Notes: generated from the sequence alone by a model not told the origin. Shown: positions 24,062-32,688, numbered from the stretch's first letter. The stretch is 33,310 bases of DNA from Nosocomiicoccus massiliensis (GCF_000438455.1 NZ_CAVG010000144.1:1-33310), one strand, 5' to 3'. Numbers and translations are program-made.

Positions 24062-24913
24062 TCATATAATTTTATGATTGTACGCTTTTAATATACGCGT
24101 ACCAATGTATACGATAAAGAACGTTGCCGTCGAAATTGAAGCGACTGCGCCTGAAATTGAGATGTCTAAATAGAACCCGATGTAACAACCAATGACACTG
24201 TTAATTACTGATATCACGAGAGACAATACGATCATTTTAAATAAGCTTCTGTTGACGATTAAATAACTCGTTGCTGCAGGTGCGATAAAAAAACTAATGA
24301 CGAGAATCGAGCCGACTGCGTCAAAAGCAGCAACAGCAGTGACTGAAACGAGAGTCATTAAAACATAATAGACAATCATCGCGCTAAATCCTGCAAGCGT
24401 TGCATACACTGGGTCAAAACTCGATATTTTTAACTCTTTATAGAATATTACGACAAAGAAAACGTTAATCATAAAGATAATCGACAACTGTACGAATGCG
24501 TACGGTAAGCTCATCCCGAATAGATCGATTCGGTGTAAAGGTGCATATAACACTTGTCCGAGTAATACTGCATCAATATCTAAGTGAACGTTTCTTGCGT
24601 AACGTGAAACGAGTATGACAGCTACTGCAAAAAGTGCAGTAAATACTAATCCAATCGCTGCATCTTGACGCATCATTTTCGATGCCGTAACGACCTCAAT
24701 TAAATACACTGTTAAAATTCCAACGAAAGTGGCTCCGACAATAAGTAGCGGCGAACGTAAGTCACCAGTTAAGAAAAACACGACGACGATACCGAGTAAA
24801 ATTGTATGACTTATCGCATCTGTTGCCATACCATTTTTTCTAAGTACGAGAAAAACTCCAAGAAGACTCGTCGATAACCCAGTCATTATAAGTACGAGTA
24901 ATACTTCTATCAT
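24062..24913 (-). CDS. mntD: Manganese/zinc ABC transporter permease MntD
   Basis: The second membrane subunit of a metal importer. The 283 aa belong to the ABC-3 (ZnuB/MntC) family, with about eight or nine membrane segments and the family stretch AAFDAVGSILVISFFIAPAATSYLI (near residues 195-220, shown in part by DAVGSILV). The start overlaps the mntC stop as ATGA. The order binding protein, ATPase, permease, permease matches B. subtilis mntABCD; S. aureus mntABC has a single permease. It is the last gene of the operon. No clear terminator is visible between it and recQ. Confidence 0.85.
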   Translation of the reverse strand: MIEVLLVLIMTGLSTSLLGVFLVLRKNGMATDAISHTILLGIVVVFFLTGDLRSPLLIVGATFVGILTVYLIEVVTASKMMRQDAAIGLVFTALFAVAVILVSRYARNVHLDIDAVLLGQVLYAPLHRIDLFGMSLPYAFVQLSIIFMINVFFVVIFYKELKISSFDPVYATLAGFSAMIVYYVLMTLVSVTAVAAFDAVGSILVISFFIAPAATSYLIVNRSLFKMIVLSLVISVINSVIGCYIGFYLDISISGAVASISTATFFIVYIGTRILKAYNHKII

Positions 24914-25785
24914 AGCGCCCCTCCTAACCGTTTATTACGAATCATTCGACTAATAAACCCTTTCGGTGAAAAGAGCATCGAAACGATGACGAAGAAACTG
25001 AGTGCTAATATAATTGCAGGACCTGTAGGGATACCAGTGAACGCTGTAGATACATATGTCCCTATAAATGCTGATACTGCGCCAACAATAGATGCTATAG
25101 TCAAGACGACACCATAGCGATTCGACCAGAGTTGCCCGATGACTGTCGGTGCAATTAAAATATTGACGATTAAAATCGCTCCGACAGCTTTTAATCCGAC
25201 AGATATAATTGCCAAAGTCATAATGAGTATTAATACGTTGATCTTTTTTATATTAATACCGATTGACTTTGCATAAATGTGATCAAACATATAAATTTTT
25301 AATTCGTTATAAAACATAAAGAAAATTAAAAGTCCGATGACAGACGTCACGATAATTAAGTACACATCACTTTTTAAAATGTACGCGGCTTGCCCGAATA
25401 TAAAATCATCGATACCTTGAGTCCCTCTATAGTTCGAGTGGCCTTGGACATAACTTTTTAACGCCATACCAAGTCCAAAGAAACCTGATAATATAAGCGC
25501 TAAAGCACTATCTAAAGAAATTTTAGACTCGTGCGTAATATGTTGTATGAGAAAAAACGCCACTGCACCCATTACCATTGCACCGACGACGAGTATATAT
25601 GTCTCCATAATATTGAATAGCATAAATGCTAAAACGACACCTGGAAACGTCGAATGTCCAATCGCATCACCAATTAAACTTTGTCCTTTAATAACGCTGA
25701 CAGAACCGATGACTGCACTCACGATAGATAAAATAACAGTTCCAAGTGCAACGACTTGAAACGTATAACTCATTAAGACGTCCAT
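24910..25785 (-). CDS. mntC: Manganese/zinc ABC transporter permease MntC
   Basis: The first membrane subunit of the metal importer, 291 aa, with eight or nine membrane helices. DAIGHSTFPGVVLAF lies near the N-terminus and GLKAVGAILIVNILIAPTVIG in the ATPase-contact loop, both typical of ABC-3 permeases. The start at 25785 lies inside the mntB 3' end and has AAGGGTG 7 nt upstream. A second ATG at 25773 overlaps the mntB stop as TAATG but lacks a good site. Its B. subtilis namesake is longer, with a C-terminal extension absent here. Confidence 0.85.
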   Translation of the reverse strand: MDVLMSYTFQVVALGTVILSIVSAVIGSVSVIKGQSLIGDAIGHSTFPGVVLAFMLFNIMETYILVVGAMVMGAVAFFLIQHITHESKISLDSALALILSGFFGLGMALKSYVQGHSNYRGTQGIDDFIFGQAAYILKSDVYLIIVTSVIGLLIFFMFYNELKIYMFDHIYAKSIGINIKKINVLILIMTLAIISVGLKAVGAILIVNILIAPTVIGQLWSNRYGVVLTIASIVGAVSAFIGTYVSTAFTGIPTGPAIILALSFFVIVSMLFSPKGFISRMIRNKRLGGAL

Positions 25786-26507
25786 GTGCCGACACCCTTT
25801 TCAAAATAAGCTGCATTTACATTTTCTTCTGTCCATGCGTCATCGATCGTACCTTGTGCGATGATTCGCTTGTTTAATATGACGACGTGGTCAAAATATT
25901 CTGGAACTGTCATTAAATTATGGTGAACGACGAGGAACGTTTTTCCTTCTTTTTGAAGTTGCTTCATCGTCTTAATTATTAACTCTTCAGTCGTAATATC
26001 TATACCTTGAAGTGGCTCATCCATAATGTAAATATCCGCATCATGCGCAATCGCACGTGCGAGGAACACGCGTTGACGCTGTCCACCGGATAACTCAGAG
26101 ATTTGACGATCTTTAAACGAAAGCATCTTCATCGTATCTAATGCGTCATAAGCAATTTTCTTATCTTCTTTTGTCGGTCGTTTAATCCAACCTTTATGGA
26201 CGTAGCGCCCCATTAAAACGACATCAAAAACAGTAGCAGGGAAGTCCCAATTGACTTCCCCTTTTTGTGGTACGTAGGCGATATTTTTTAACGCCTGTTT
26301 ACTACTACTATTTTCGACGGTCACTTTTCCGGAAACTGGCTTTACGAGTTGCATAATCGCTTTAATCATTGTTGACTTTCCGGAACCATTTGGTCCAACG
26401 ATTGCTGTACACGTTCCTTTTTTCAACGCAAAATTCAAGCCAGAAACCGCTGGCGTATTATCGTAAGCGACTGTAACATCTTTCACTTCGATTACATTTA
26501 CGCTCAT
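25773..26507 (-). CDS. mntB: Manganese/zinc ABC transporter ATPase MntB
   Basis: The cytoplasmic motor of the metal importer. The 244 aa have Walker A GPNGSGKST (about 35-43), the signature LSGGQRQRV (about 139-147) and Walker B IYIMDEP (about 158-164), followed by VVHHN with the switch His. The phrase VPQKGEVNWDFPATVFDVVLMG is typical of Mn/Zn (ZnuC/MntB) ATPases. The ATG at 26507 has AGGGGTG upstream at 6 nt; a GTG three codons earlier would lie inside that site. It follows mntA by 11 bp. Confidence 0.9.
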   Translation of the reverse strand: MSVNVIEVKDVTVAYDNTPAVSGLNFALKKGTCTAIVGPNGSGKSTMIKAIMQLVKPVSGKVTVENSSSKQALKNIAYVPQKGEVNWDFPATVFDVVLMGRYVHKGWIKRPTKEDKKIAYDALDTMKMLSFKDRQISELSGGQRQRVFLARAIAHDADIYIMDEPLQGIDITTEELIIKTMKQLQKEGKTFLVVHHNLMTVPEYFDHVVILNKRIIAQGTIDDAWTEENVNAAYFEKGVGTWTS

Positions 26508-26518
26508 GTGACTCACCC

Positions 26519-27472
26519 CTATTTTAAATGATCTACGATAACGTCGATGTTATGACGATACATCGTTAAAAACGTGTCTCCACTTTCTCCAACAGGCGCA
26601 AGAGAGTCAGATAATAATTCGTTACCGTCACTCACAAGTTCAACTTCTCCACCTTGTGCTTTAACGACTTCTTGAAGTCGTTTCATACGGTCAGGATTAG
26701 TAGTCGTTTCTATAAAGATTGCTTTAATATTGTTTTCTACAATTTTATCTGCAGTTTGTTGAATTTGATTATTCGAAACTTCACTGTCTGTTGACACACC
26801 TTGAGGTGCAAATACTTCCATACCGTATGCTCTTGAGAAGTAGTTAAACGCGTCATGTGGTGTGACAAGGACACGTGATTTTTCTGGAATTTCATCAATT
26901 CTAGATTTAATGTATGAATCTAGTTCCTTTAACTCTTCGACATATGCATCAAAATTCGCTTCATACTGCTCTTTACCATCTGGATTATTTTCAATTAGCG
27001 TTTCTTTTACACGTTCCATCGCTTGCTGATAAAGATCTAAATCAAACCAGAAGTGCGGGTCGACGACGATTCCTTCATCCTCTTCCATTTCTTCTAAATT
27101 GCTTTCGTTAAATTTTTCAGTTACTGACACTCCACTCGATAACACATCTGCCATTCGTCCTTCAAAATCTAAACCATGATAAAGAACGACATCCGCATTT
27201 TTAAGTGAATCTAAATCACTCGCTTTTGGTTCGTATACGTGTGGATCCTCGCCTGCTGGAATGATTAAATGTGTATCAAATCCATCCACACCTTCCTCTA
27301 AAACAGAAACCATATCTTTTAAGAAAGTAGTCGTGACGACTAAGCTTGGTTTTCTTTCGTTTGATTCTTTCTTATCAGACTGAGACTCCGAATCTGAATT
27401 TCCATTACCACATGCAGCTAAACATAAAGTAACTACTGCTACAAATAGTAAATATATTGATTTTTTCATCAT
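26519..27472 (-). CDS. mntA: Manganese/zinc-binding lipoprotein MntA
   Basis: Captures the metal outside the cell and delivers it to MntCD. About 317 aa. The signal MKKSIYLLFVAVVTLCLAAC ends in lipobox LAAC, followed by a Ser/Glu-rich linker and a cluster A-I binding fold. Four likely metal ligands are visible: His in GEDPHVYEP, His in VVDPHFWFD, Glu in IFIETTTNP and Asp in VSDGNELLSD. The His-rich loop typical of zinc-specific ZnuA is absent, which favours manganese. Two adjacent ATG codons open the gene, 5 and 8 nt after GGAGG; the first is used here. Two DtxR-like palindromes upstream point to control by an MntR/SirR repressor. Confidence 0.9.
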   Translation of the reverse strand: MMKKSIYLLFVAVVTLCLAACGNGNSDSESQSDKKESNERKPSLVVTTTFLKDMVSVLEEGVDGFDTHLIIPAGEDPHVYEPKASDLDSLKNADVVLYHGLDFEGRMADVLSSGVSVTEKFNESNLEEMEEDEGIVVDPHFWFDLDLYQQAMERVKETLIENNPDGKEQYEANFDAYVEELKELDSYIKSRIDEIPEKSRVLVTPHDAFNYFSRAYGMEVFAPQGVSTDSEVSNNQIQQTADKIVENNIKAIFIETTTNPDRMKRLQEVVKAQGGEVELVSDGNELLSDSLAPVGESGDTFLTMYRHNIDVIVDHLK

Positions 27473-27498
27473 CAATACCTCCAATTATTTTTATAAAG

Positions 27499-27514
27499 TT
27501 TAGGTTATACTAAA
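27499..27514. promoter_or_regulatory. Putative MntR/SirR (DtxR-family) operator 1
   Basis: TTTAGGTTATACTAAA has 5-bp arms TTTAG/CTAAA and resembles the DtxR-family motif TTAGGTTAGCCTAA. It overlaps a TATAAC hexamer on the minus strand that lies 15 nt after TTTACA, a possible mntA promoter. Binding there would repress the operon. Confidence 0.65.
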
Positions 27515-27594
27515 TTTATAATTTTGTAAAGGCTAAAAATGAAATTCATAATTTAGACAAAAAGTCATTTAATAGTATTTAGCCCGTTTAATTT

Positions 27595-27608
27595 TTAGGT
27601 TTGTCTAA
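27595..27608. promoter_or_regulatory. Putative MntR/SirR (DtxR-family) operator 2
   Basis: TTAGGTTTGTCTAA, with TTAG/CTAA arms in an AT-rich setting, lies about 95 bp upstream of operator 1. It shares TTAGGTT with it. It may be an auxiliary site or serve a second promoter. Confidence 0.5.
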
Positions 27609-27623
27609 TTTTTGAAAAATAAA

Positions 27624-27651
27624 ACCCGACAACAAATTAATATTGTCGGGT
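27624..27651 (-). terminator. Terminator of the pab/KipA-like operon
   Basis: ACCCGACAA (27624-27632) and TTGTCGGGT (27643-27651) form a 9-bp GC-rich stem with a 10-nt loop. The minus strand continues TTTTATTTT. Confidence 0.88.
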
Positions 27652-27663
27652 AAAAAATTGTTA

Positions 27664-28569
27664 TTACATTTTTTCTTTTACGAGTTCTTTACTGATTTTA
27701 TAATCGATCGCTTTGAATAAGCTTTTCTTCCACATTTCGTAGTTGTATAAGTTGACGTACGCATGCTCGACATCAATTTCAGTAAATTTAAGTTTCGAGT
27801 CTTTGGTTTTTTGAGCGAGCTTATGCATATGATAGCTCGGTATCGTTCCGATATGTGTGTATTCTGTAGAGTCTTCAAAGTCGTTTAATGCGATAAACGG
27901 CTGGCCGTCTTTTAAAAACACACCGCCCGATACACCGTAGTTATCGACCGAATCATCTGTGTAATCGACCGCTTCACCTTCTAAATTAAGTGCGTAGCGG
28001 TATTTTTCGAACGTGACAGCATACGTGTCTTCTAACGTTCTATAGACAGATTCGTCGACACCTTTACGTTTTACGATATGGAAATTATCCGATAAATATA
28101 CTTCTGCAAGTGAATATGATCCAATACCCCATGATACTGTCGAACGGTTGCGCATCATGCTAAAAATTTCGTCATGTAGTTCTGTATAGTCACGTCGCAT
28201 CGTAATTTCGTCTCCGGACTCTAATACGTTAGAACCGTTCGTTTTAATTCCTCCTGCGATCGCAAGGTAGACACGTCCTCCGCGGTCAGAATCGTGGAAT
28301 GTTAATACGTCTCCACGGTCGAGTATGTACATACGGTTAGCGGATAGTTTTTTATCGCCAACTGTCACGTTAAACAGTGCACCAGAAAACGCGATAACTG
28401 TCGGTTCTGTAAATGCAATTTTAGCTGGTCGAATGACCATTTCGATCGTCTTTTCATCGACAGGGTTACCGACGAGTTTATTTGCGATTTGCGGCGATAA
28501 GTTGTCGAGTGCTTCAGATGATGAAACTACTGTAGACAGTAGTCCTTTATCTTGAATAATAATACTCAT
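27664..28569 (-). CDS. KipA/PxpC-like (AHS2 domain) protein, solitary
   Basis: The 301-aa protein looks like a divergent member of the biotin-dependent carboxyltransferase/AHS2 family (KipA, PxpC). The start MSIIIQDKGLLSTV mimics the family opening, and TVIAFSGALFNVTVGD and GGRVYLAIAGGI match its conserved core. GVSGGVFLKDGQPFIALND stands where other members carry the substrate site. PxpC normally works with PxpA and PxpB to cleave 5-oxoproline, and KipA with KipI, but neither partner is adjacent. Instead it ends an operon of pabA, pabB, pabC and two unknown small genes, and overlaps the preceding gene as ATGA. Its role here is unknown; the family call is moderately sure. Confidence 0.7.
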   Translation of the reverse strand: MSIIIQDKGLLSTVVSSSEALDNLSPQIANKLVGNPVDEKTIEMVIRPAKIAFTEPTVIAFSGALFNVTVGDKKLSANRMYILDRGDVLTFHDSDRGGRVYLAIAGGIKTNGSNVLESGDEITMRRDYTELHDEIFSMMRNRSTVSWGIGSYSLAEVYLSDNFHIVKRKGVDESVYRTLEDTYAVTFEKYRYALNLEGEAVDYTDDSVDNYGVSGGVFLKDGQPFIALNDFEDSTEYTHIGTIPSYHMHKLAQKTKDSKLKFTEIDVEHAYVNLYNYEMWKKSLFKAIDYKISKELVKEKM

Positions 28570-28814
28570 TTTAAAACACCTACCACTTCTTCAATCACTT
28601 CATGTACAACTTCTGATGGATCGATCATGCTTAGACGGTCCATCATTAACGTTGGATGGTACAAAATATTTACTGTAGATGTCGTAAATACGATATCGTA
28701 TATTTCGTCTGTTTTTAACGCCTCAAATTTTTGCTGCATCAATTCTTTTTCGCTATCAGTCAGTATTTTACTGCCTTGATAGGTCATTACACGTTCACCA
28801 TTTTCAAAAATCAT
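28566..28814 (-). CDS. Small soluble protein of unknown function
   Basis: A 82-aa protein, MIFENGERVMTYQGSKILTD..., acidic, mixed alpha/beta by appearance, with no membrane segment, signal or cysteine motif. AGGAG lies 7 nt before the ATG at 28814; two earlier in-frame starts lie too close to it. Its TGA overlaps the start of the KipA-like gene (ATGA), so the two are probably translated together and may work together. I recognise no family. The coding call rests on ribosome site, operon packing and an uninterrupted frame. Confidence 0.75.
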   Translation of the reverse strand: MIFENGERVMTYQGSKILTDSEKELMQQKFEALKTDEIYDIVFTTSTVNILYHPTLMMDRLSMIDPSEVVHEVIEEVVGVLK

Positions 28815-28824
28815 CACCATTCTC

Positions 28825-29040
28825 CTAACTGTCTGGATTGTAGAATATTTCTAGTTTTTGACTTACAAACTCTACGGTGTTATCCATGATCCAACCGATG
28901 AGTATAATACTTACGATGATTCCGACGACTACGACGAGTAGTGCGACGAGTGTAATGTCATTTTCATATAAATATGTACTGATATAGAACGCCAATATAA
29001 TGACGGCGACTAATATGCCTAATAATAATAGTGTAAACAT
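28825..29040 (-). CDS. Small two-helix membrane protein of unknown function
   Basis: A 71-aa protein with two membrane helices (about residues 2-25 and 30-51) joined by YENDI, and a short polar tail (EFVSQKLEIFYNPDS). GGAG stands 7 nt before the ATG. It lies between pabC (9 bp before it) and the 82-aa gene in the same transcription unit. No family is recognised. Confidence 0.75.
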   Translation of the reverse strand: MFTLLLLGILVAVIILAFYISTYLYENDITLVALLVVVVGIIVSIILIGWIMDNTVEFVSQKLEIFYNPDS

Positions 29041-29049
29041 AGTTCACTC

Positions 29050-29646
29050 CTAAACTTGTAGGTTCACTTTGACCCACTCTCTTAAACTATTGATTAAATA
29101 AATCGTAATCTCGTTATTGTTATATCGTTCGGTTATTTCATCTAAAGTAAAATCTCGTACACTTATAGTACCATTGTCTAATAAAAATTGTCTCATCACA
29201 CCATTTAATAGACCATTTTTACTCGGTGTGAAATAACCGTCATGCGTTTTAACGACTAGATTACCGATGTTAAACTCTGTGATTCTTTCCGTTTTATCAT
29301 AGTATAACGCATACGGATACTCACTTGTTTTATATTGGTCTCGATTCGTCGTTTTATGTTCTAACCATTTCGTTTCTATACAGTCCATTGGAATGACATT
29401 TGCGGTAATCTCTGTTGTTTCTTCTAACTTATCATGCGTCAATGTTAAATCATTATTGTATAGTGCACGAATTCGGTATAAGCCTTGATTTAAGTTATGC
29501 ATTTTTACATAACTGTTAACCGCTTCTTTTAAATCTATCTTTTTCAGATGAAATACTTCAGCCGACTGATTGATACGTCTATTATGATAATCTAACCGCT
29601 TCACAACACCGTCTTCAAGACGCATCGTTTCAATAAGTTCAGTCAT
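29050..29646 (-). CDS. pabC: 4-amino-4-deoxychorismate lyase PabC
   Basis: A pyridoxal-phosphate enzyme of the branched-chain aminotransferase fold (class IV). It splits aminodeoxychorismate into 4-aminobenzoate and pyruvate for folate synthesis. At 198 aa it is the short form common in staphylococci. The PLP Lys lies in LEHKTTNRDQY (about residue 97), and ITEFNIGNLVV contains the conserved Glu/Asn. NGLLNGVMRQFLL matches the phosphate-binding turn. It overlaps the pabB end by 8 nt, with only a weak ribosome site, so translation is likely coupled to pabB. Confidence 0.88.
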   Translation of the reverse strand: MTELIETMRLEDGVVKRLDYHNRRINQSAEVFHLKKIDLKEAVNSYVKMHNLNQGLYRIRALYNNDLTLTHDKLEETTEITANVIPMDCIETKWLEHKTTNRDQYKTSEYPYALYYDKTERITEFNIGNLVVKTHDGYFTPSKNGLLNGVMRQFLLDNGTISVRDFTLDEITERYNNNEITIYLINSLREWVKVNLQV

Positions 29647-30721
29647 ATGCTTGCTCTAAAAATTTAGATTTTGTAAGTATTTCGTGATACTCATTCGTCT
29701 TATCAGAATTGTACGTAATACCGCCGCCAGCTGCGTACGTATATTTATTACCTTCGATGACAATCGTACGAATCGGTACGTTCACAACTGTCGTTTGATC
29801 ATTAAATAAAAGACCAATAGCGCCGCAGTAATATCCACGCTTTGTCGATTCGAGCGTTTCAATAATTTCCATCGTCATTTGCTTTGGCGCACCCGTAATC
29901 GATCCACACGGGAAGAGTGAGTCGAACACCTCGCTAAATGGTAAATCTTTTAACTGACCTTCAACTGTCGATGTCATTTGAAACACTGTTTTATATTTTT
30001 CAATTGTAAATAAATGCGGAACAGTCACCGTGCCACTTTGTGATACTCTCGATACATCGTTTCTTAGTAAGTCGACGATCATTACGTTTTCTGCACGGTC
30101 TTTTTTAGAATTCTTTAAAAAGACATAGTTTTCTTCATCTTGTTCTGGCGTTTCGCCGCGAGGTGCTGTCCCTTTCATTGGACGCGTTCGAATCGTCCGG
30201 TCACTATCGATTTCAAAAAACAACTCTGGCGATGCGCTGACAATTGCTAAATCACCGTGCTCAATGAACGCTGTGTAGCCACCATTATTTTCTTCAGTGA
30301 GCCTTTCATAGAGCGCATGCGCATCTCCTGAAAACTCCCCATGCATACGCGTCGTATAATTCACTTGGTACGTATGCCCATCTCGTATATAATCTCGTAC
30401 TTTCTCGATATTACTTTCGATTTCTTCTTGTGTTTCAATCATTTTATACGGAGATAATGTATACGAACCATTTTCTCTTTCAGATAAAAAGACGTCTCTA
30501 GAAACCGGTGCATCGTAAATTGCAGCGAGAAATTCCGTTTCATCTTTTTTATACGACTCATATGTCACTGCAAAAAGTGCATATTGGTCGTTTTGTTGCG
30601 CAGTTTCTAACACGTCTAATACATCTTTTAAAGGTGTTGTTTCATCGTATGTTTTCACTGGGTTTACAAAATATAAGTCTTCCACGACGCCATTTTTTGT
30701 GAAATTGATATGTGCTTTCAT
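29639..30721 (-). CDS. pabB: Aminodeoxychorismate synthase component I PabB
   Basis: Converts chorismate, with ammonia from PabA, to 4-amino-4-deoxychorismate. The 360 aa are shorter than E. coli PabB because the N-terminal region is reduced, as in other staphylococcal forms. Chorismate-binding motifs are intact: IVSASPELFFEI, RTRPMKGTAPRG, KDRAENVMIVDLLRNDVSR and CGSITGAPK. The start codon follows directly after the pabA stop (TAAATG), with GGAGAG inside the pabA 3' end, so pabA and pabB are coupled, as fits a two-subunit enzyme. TrpE is the main alternative, but pabC beside it settles the role. Confidence 0.93.
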   Translation of the reverse strand: MKAHINFTKNGVVEDLYFVNPVKTYDETTPLKDVLDVLETAQQNDQYALFAVTYESYKKDETEFLAAIYDAPVSRDVFLSERENGSYTLSPYKMIETQEEIESNIEKVRDYIRDGHTYQVNYTTRMHGEFSGDAHALYERLTEENNGGYTAFIEHGDLAIVSASPELFFEIDSDRTIRTRPMKGTAPRGETPEQDEENYVFLKNSKKDRAENVMIVDLLRNDVSRVSQSGTVTVPHLFTIEKYKTVFQMTSTVEGQLKDLPFSEVFDSLFPCGSITGAPKQMTMEIIETLESTKRGYYCGAIGLLFNDQTTVVNVPIRTIVIEGNKYTYAAGGGITYNSDKTNEYHEILTKSKFLEQAYD

Positions 30722-31300
30722 TTAGCATCTCTCCAATACGATATCGATAAAGTTATTAATTTGAGCGTGACCTTCTTCAGATAATATCGATTCTGGATGA
30801 TATTGCAGTCCAAAAATGTCCTCAGCTTTATGGCGGATGGCCATTATTTCATCGTCTGCTGTGCCAACGACTTCAAATTCGTCGTTTTCGCCTTCACAGA
30901 CGAGTGAATGATATCGCGTAATCTGAATTGGATTTTCGATATTTTTAAAGATAAATTTTTCGTCGTGCATAAGATTATACGTTTCACCGTGAACCGGGCG
31001 TTTTAAATGTGTCACTGTGCCACCTGTCATATGCCATAACATTTGATGACCGAGACAAATTCCTAAAATCGGAACTTTCCTCCAAGCGGATTTTAAAAAT
31101 TCAATTACTTCCGGTCGGTCTTTCGGATGAGATGGCCCTGGAGAAACGACAATTCCTATAATACTTTCATCATTTATGGTATCATTGTTAAGTTCATACG
31201 GTTGTTTCACGATTATATTTACACCTTTGTCGTTCATTTCTAAATAATGAACGAGATTATACGTAAATGAATCGTAGTTATCAATCATTAGTATATTCAT
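30722..31300 (-). CDS. pabA: Aminodeoxychorismate synthase glutamine amidotransferase PabA
   Basis: Hydrolyses glutamine and passes ammonia to PabB. The 192-aa class I amidotransferase has the full triad: C82 in GICLGHQ, with H168 and E170 in QYHPES. The oxyanion motif is SPGPSHP (53-59), and NYDSFTYN (8-15) opens the fold. It is the first gene of the operon pabA-pabB-pabC-two small genes-KipA-like. In many Firmicutes this subunit also serves anthranilate synthase; no trp gene is in view to judge that. It is divergent from the MFS gene, 75 bp away. Confidence 0.93.
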   Translation of the reverse strand: MNILMIDNYDSFTYNLVHYLEMNDKGVNIIVKQPYELNNDTINDESIIGIVVSPGPSHPKDRPEVIEFLKSAWRKVPILGICLGHQMLWHMTGGTVTHLKRPVHGETYNLMHDEKFIFKNIENPIQITRYHSLVCEGENDEFEVVGTADDEIMAIRHKAEDIFGLQYHPESILSEEGHAQINNFIDIVLERC

Positions 31301-31375
31301 AAAATTTCCTCTATATGTTAGTGATACGTTCTATTTTATACGAAATTTAATTTAATAGAAAGGCGGATACTAGCG

Positions 31376-32557
31376 ATGGACAATAGTAATTTACACGATA
31401 GAATTTGGACAAAAGATTTCATTATTATTTTATTTGCAAACTTCTTTATTTTTCTATCGTTTCAAATGACGTTACCGACATTACCGTTGTTCGTTCAAGA
31501 CCTCGGTTTAGATAATAAATATATCGGTCTCGTCGTTGGGATATTTACTTTTAGTGCACTACTCATTCGACCAGTCGCTGGAACGTGGCTTGACACAAAA
31601 GGTCGTCGCTACGTGTTCTTCTACGGTTTAATCATATTTTTAGTGTCGACATATTCGTTAACAATTAGTACAGTACTATTCGTTTTATTAATTGTTAGAG
31701 TTGTTCAGGGTATTGGATGGGGATCTTTAACGACCGCAACAGGGACGATCGCGACGGACTTAATTCCAGCATCTCGTCGTGGTGAAGGTCTCGGGTTTTT
31801 CTCTATTAGTGCGAATATTGCTCTTGCACTTGGACCGGCACTCGGTTTATTTTTAGTCGATTACATTTCGTTTACGTGGTTGTTTATCCTCTGCGGAACG
31901 TTAATACTCATTGCATTCATTCTTGCAACGCAAATTAATTATGTAAAACCAGATCCGGAGACGAGTAAGAGTACGACGTATCACCGTTTTGATGTATTTG
32001 AAAAAACGGCGTTGCCGGCCTCGTTTTTACTTATGTTCGTGACATTTACGTTCGGCGGTATCGCAGCGTTTTTACCTGCATACACAATCGAACTTGGATT
32101 CTCGTCACACAGCATTCAAATATACTTTGTTGTTTACGCACTCGCACTACTCTCTACTCGATTTTACGCCGGACAATTATTTGACCGTCATGGTATGGGA
32201 ATTGTATTCGTCCCAGGGATGATCATGATTACAGTTGCTATGTTTATGATGTTCTCTATGACTTCTGCGACGACGTTATACATCGCTGCAATATTATACG
32301 GACTCGGTTTTGGATTTGTACAGCCAGCACTTCAAGCGATGGCAGTAAACCGCGCAGCGTCGAACAGACGCGGTATGGCAAACGCAACGTTCTTCTCATT
32401 CTTTGATTTAGGAGTTGGACTCGGAGCGTTAATATTCGGGTTCGTGTCAGATTTATTTGGTTATTCGTACATTTACTTAATCAGCGCGATAAGTATTATC
32501 ATCGCTTTTAGTTTTTATTTAGCATTTATATTTAAACATCGAAAAGAAAAAGCATAA
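31376..32557 (+). CDS. Major facilitator superfamily transporter, probable exporter
   Basis: A 393-aa MFS protein with twelve predicted membrane helices in two halves (about 15-190 and 215-385). The loop motif A between helices 2 and 3 reads GTWLDTKGRRYV, and its echo in the second half is GQLFDRHGMG. A motif-C-like ALGPALGLFL lies in helix 5, which is typical of exporters. The nearest known type seems to be the YwoG/arabinose-efflux group, with unknown natural substrate. AAAGGCGG lies 9 nt before the ATG. It is divergent from pabA. Drug or metabolite export is possible but not shown by the sequence. Confidence 0.85.
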   Translation: MDNSNLHDRIWTKDFIIILFANFFIFLSFQMTLPTLPLFVQDLGLDNKYIGLVVGIFTFSALLIRPVAGTWLDTKGRRYVFFYGLIIFLVSTYSLTISTVLFVLLIVRVVQGIGWGSLTTATGTIATDLIPASRRGEGLGFFSISANIALALGPALGLFLVDYISFTWLFILCGTLILIAFILATQINYVKPDPETSKSTTYHRFDVFEKTALPASFLLMFVTFTFGGIAAFLPAYTIELGFSSHSIQIYFVVYALALLSTRFYAGQLFDRHGMGIVFVPGMIMITVAMFMMFSMTSATTLYIAAILYGLGFGFVQPALQAMAVNRAASNRRGMANATFFSFFDLGVGLGALIFGFVSDLFGYSYIYLISAISIIIAFSFYLAFIFKHRKEKA

Positions 32558-32576
32558 AAGTTTTTTTACTGTAAAT

Positions 32577-32601
32577 GTTTATAACATATATGGTTGGGTA
32601 T
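32577..32601 (+). promoter_or_regulatory. Sigma-B promoter of the GlsB-family gene
   Basis: GTTTAT (32577-32582), 13 nt, GGGTAT (32596-32601) fits the sigma-B consensus GTTTAA-N12-15-GGGTAT at 11 of 12 positions with ideal spacing. The coding start is 87 bp downstream of the -10, giving an 80-nt leader. It is the only such motif I found in the window. Confidence 0.8.
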
Positions 32602-32688
32602 ATATAATATATCAGATAATAATACTGGTATTTTAAAAAACACATTTAGTTTATTTTAATATATAAACTACTTACAGGAGGAATTTTT

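Noticed and set aside
27485-27663. Riboswitch upstream of mntA
   Set aside because: No recognisable yybP-ykoY or other conserved fold was seen; the region is explained by two palindromes and the neighbouring terminator.
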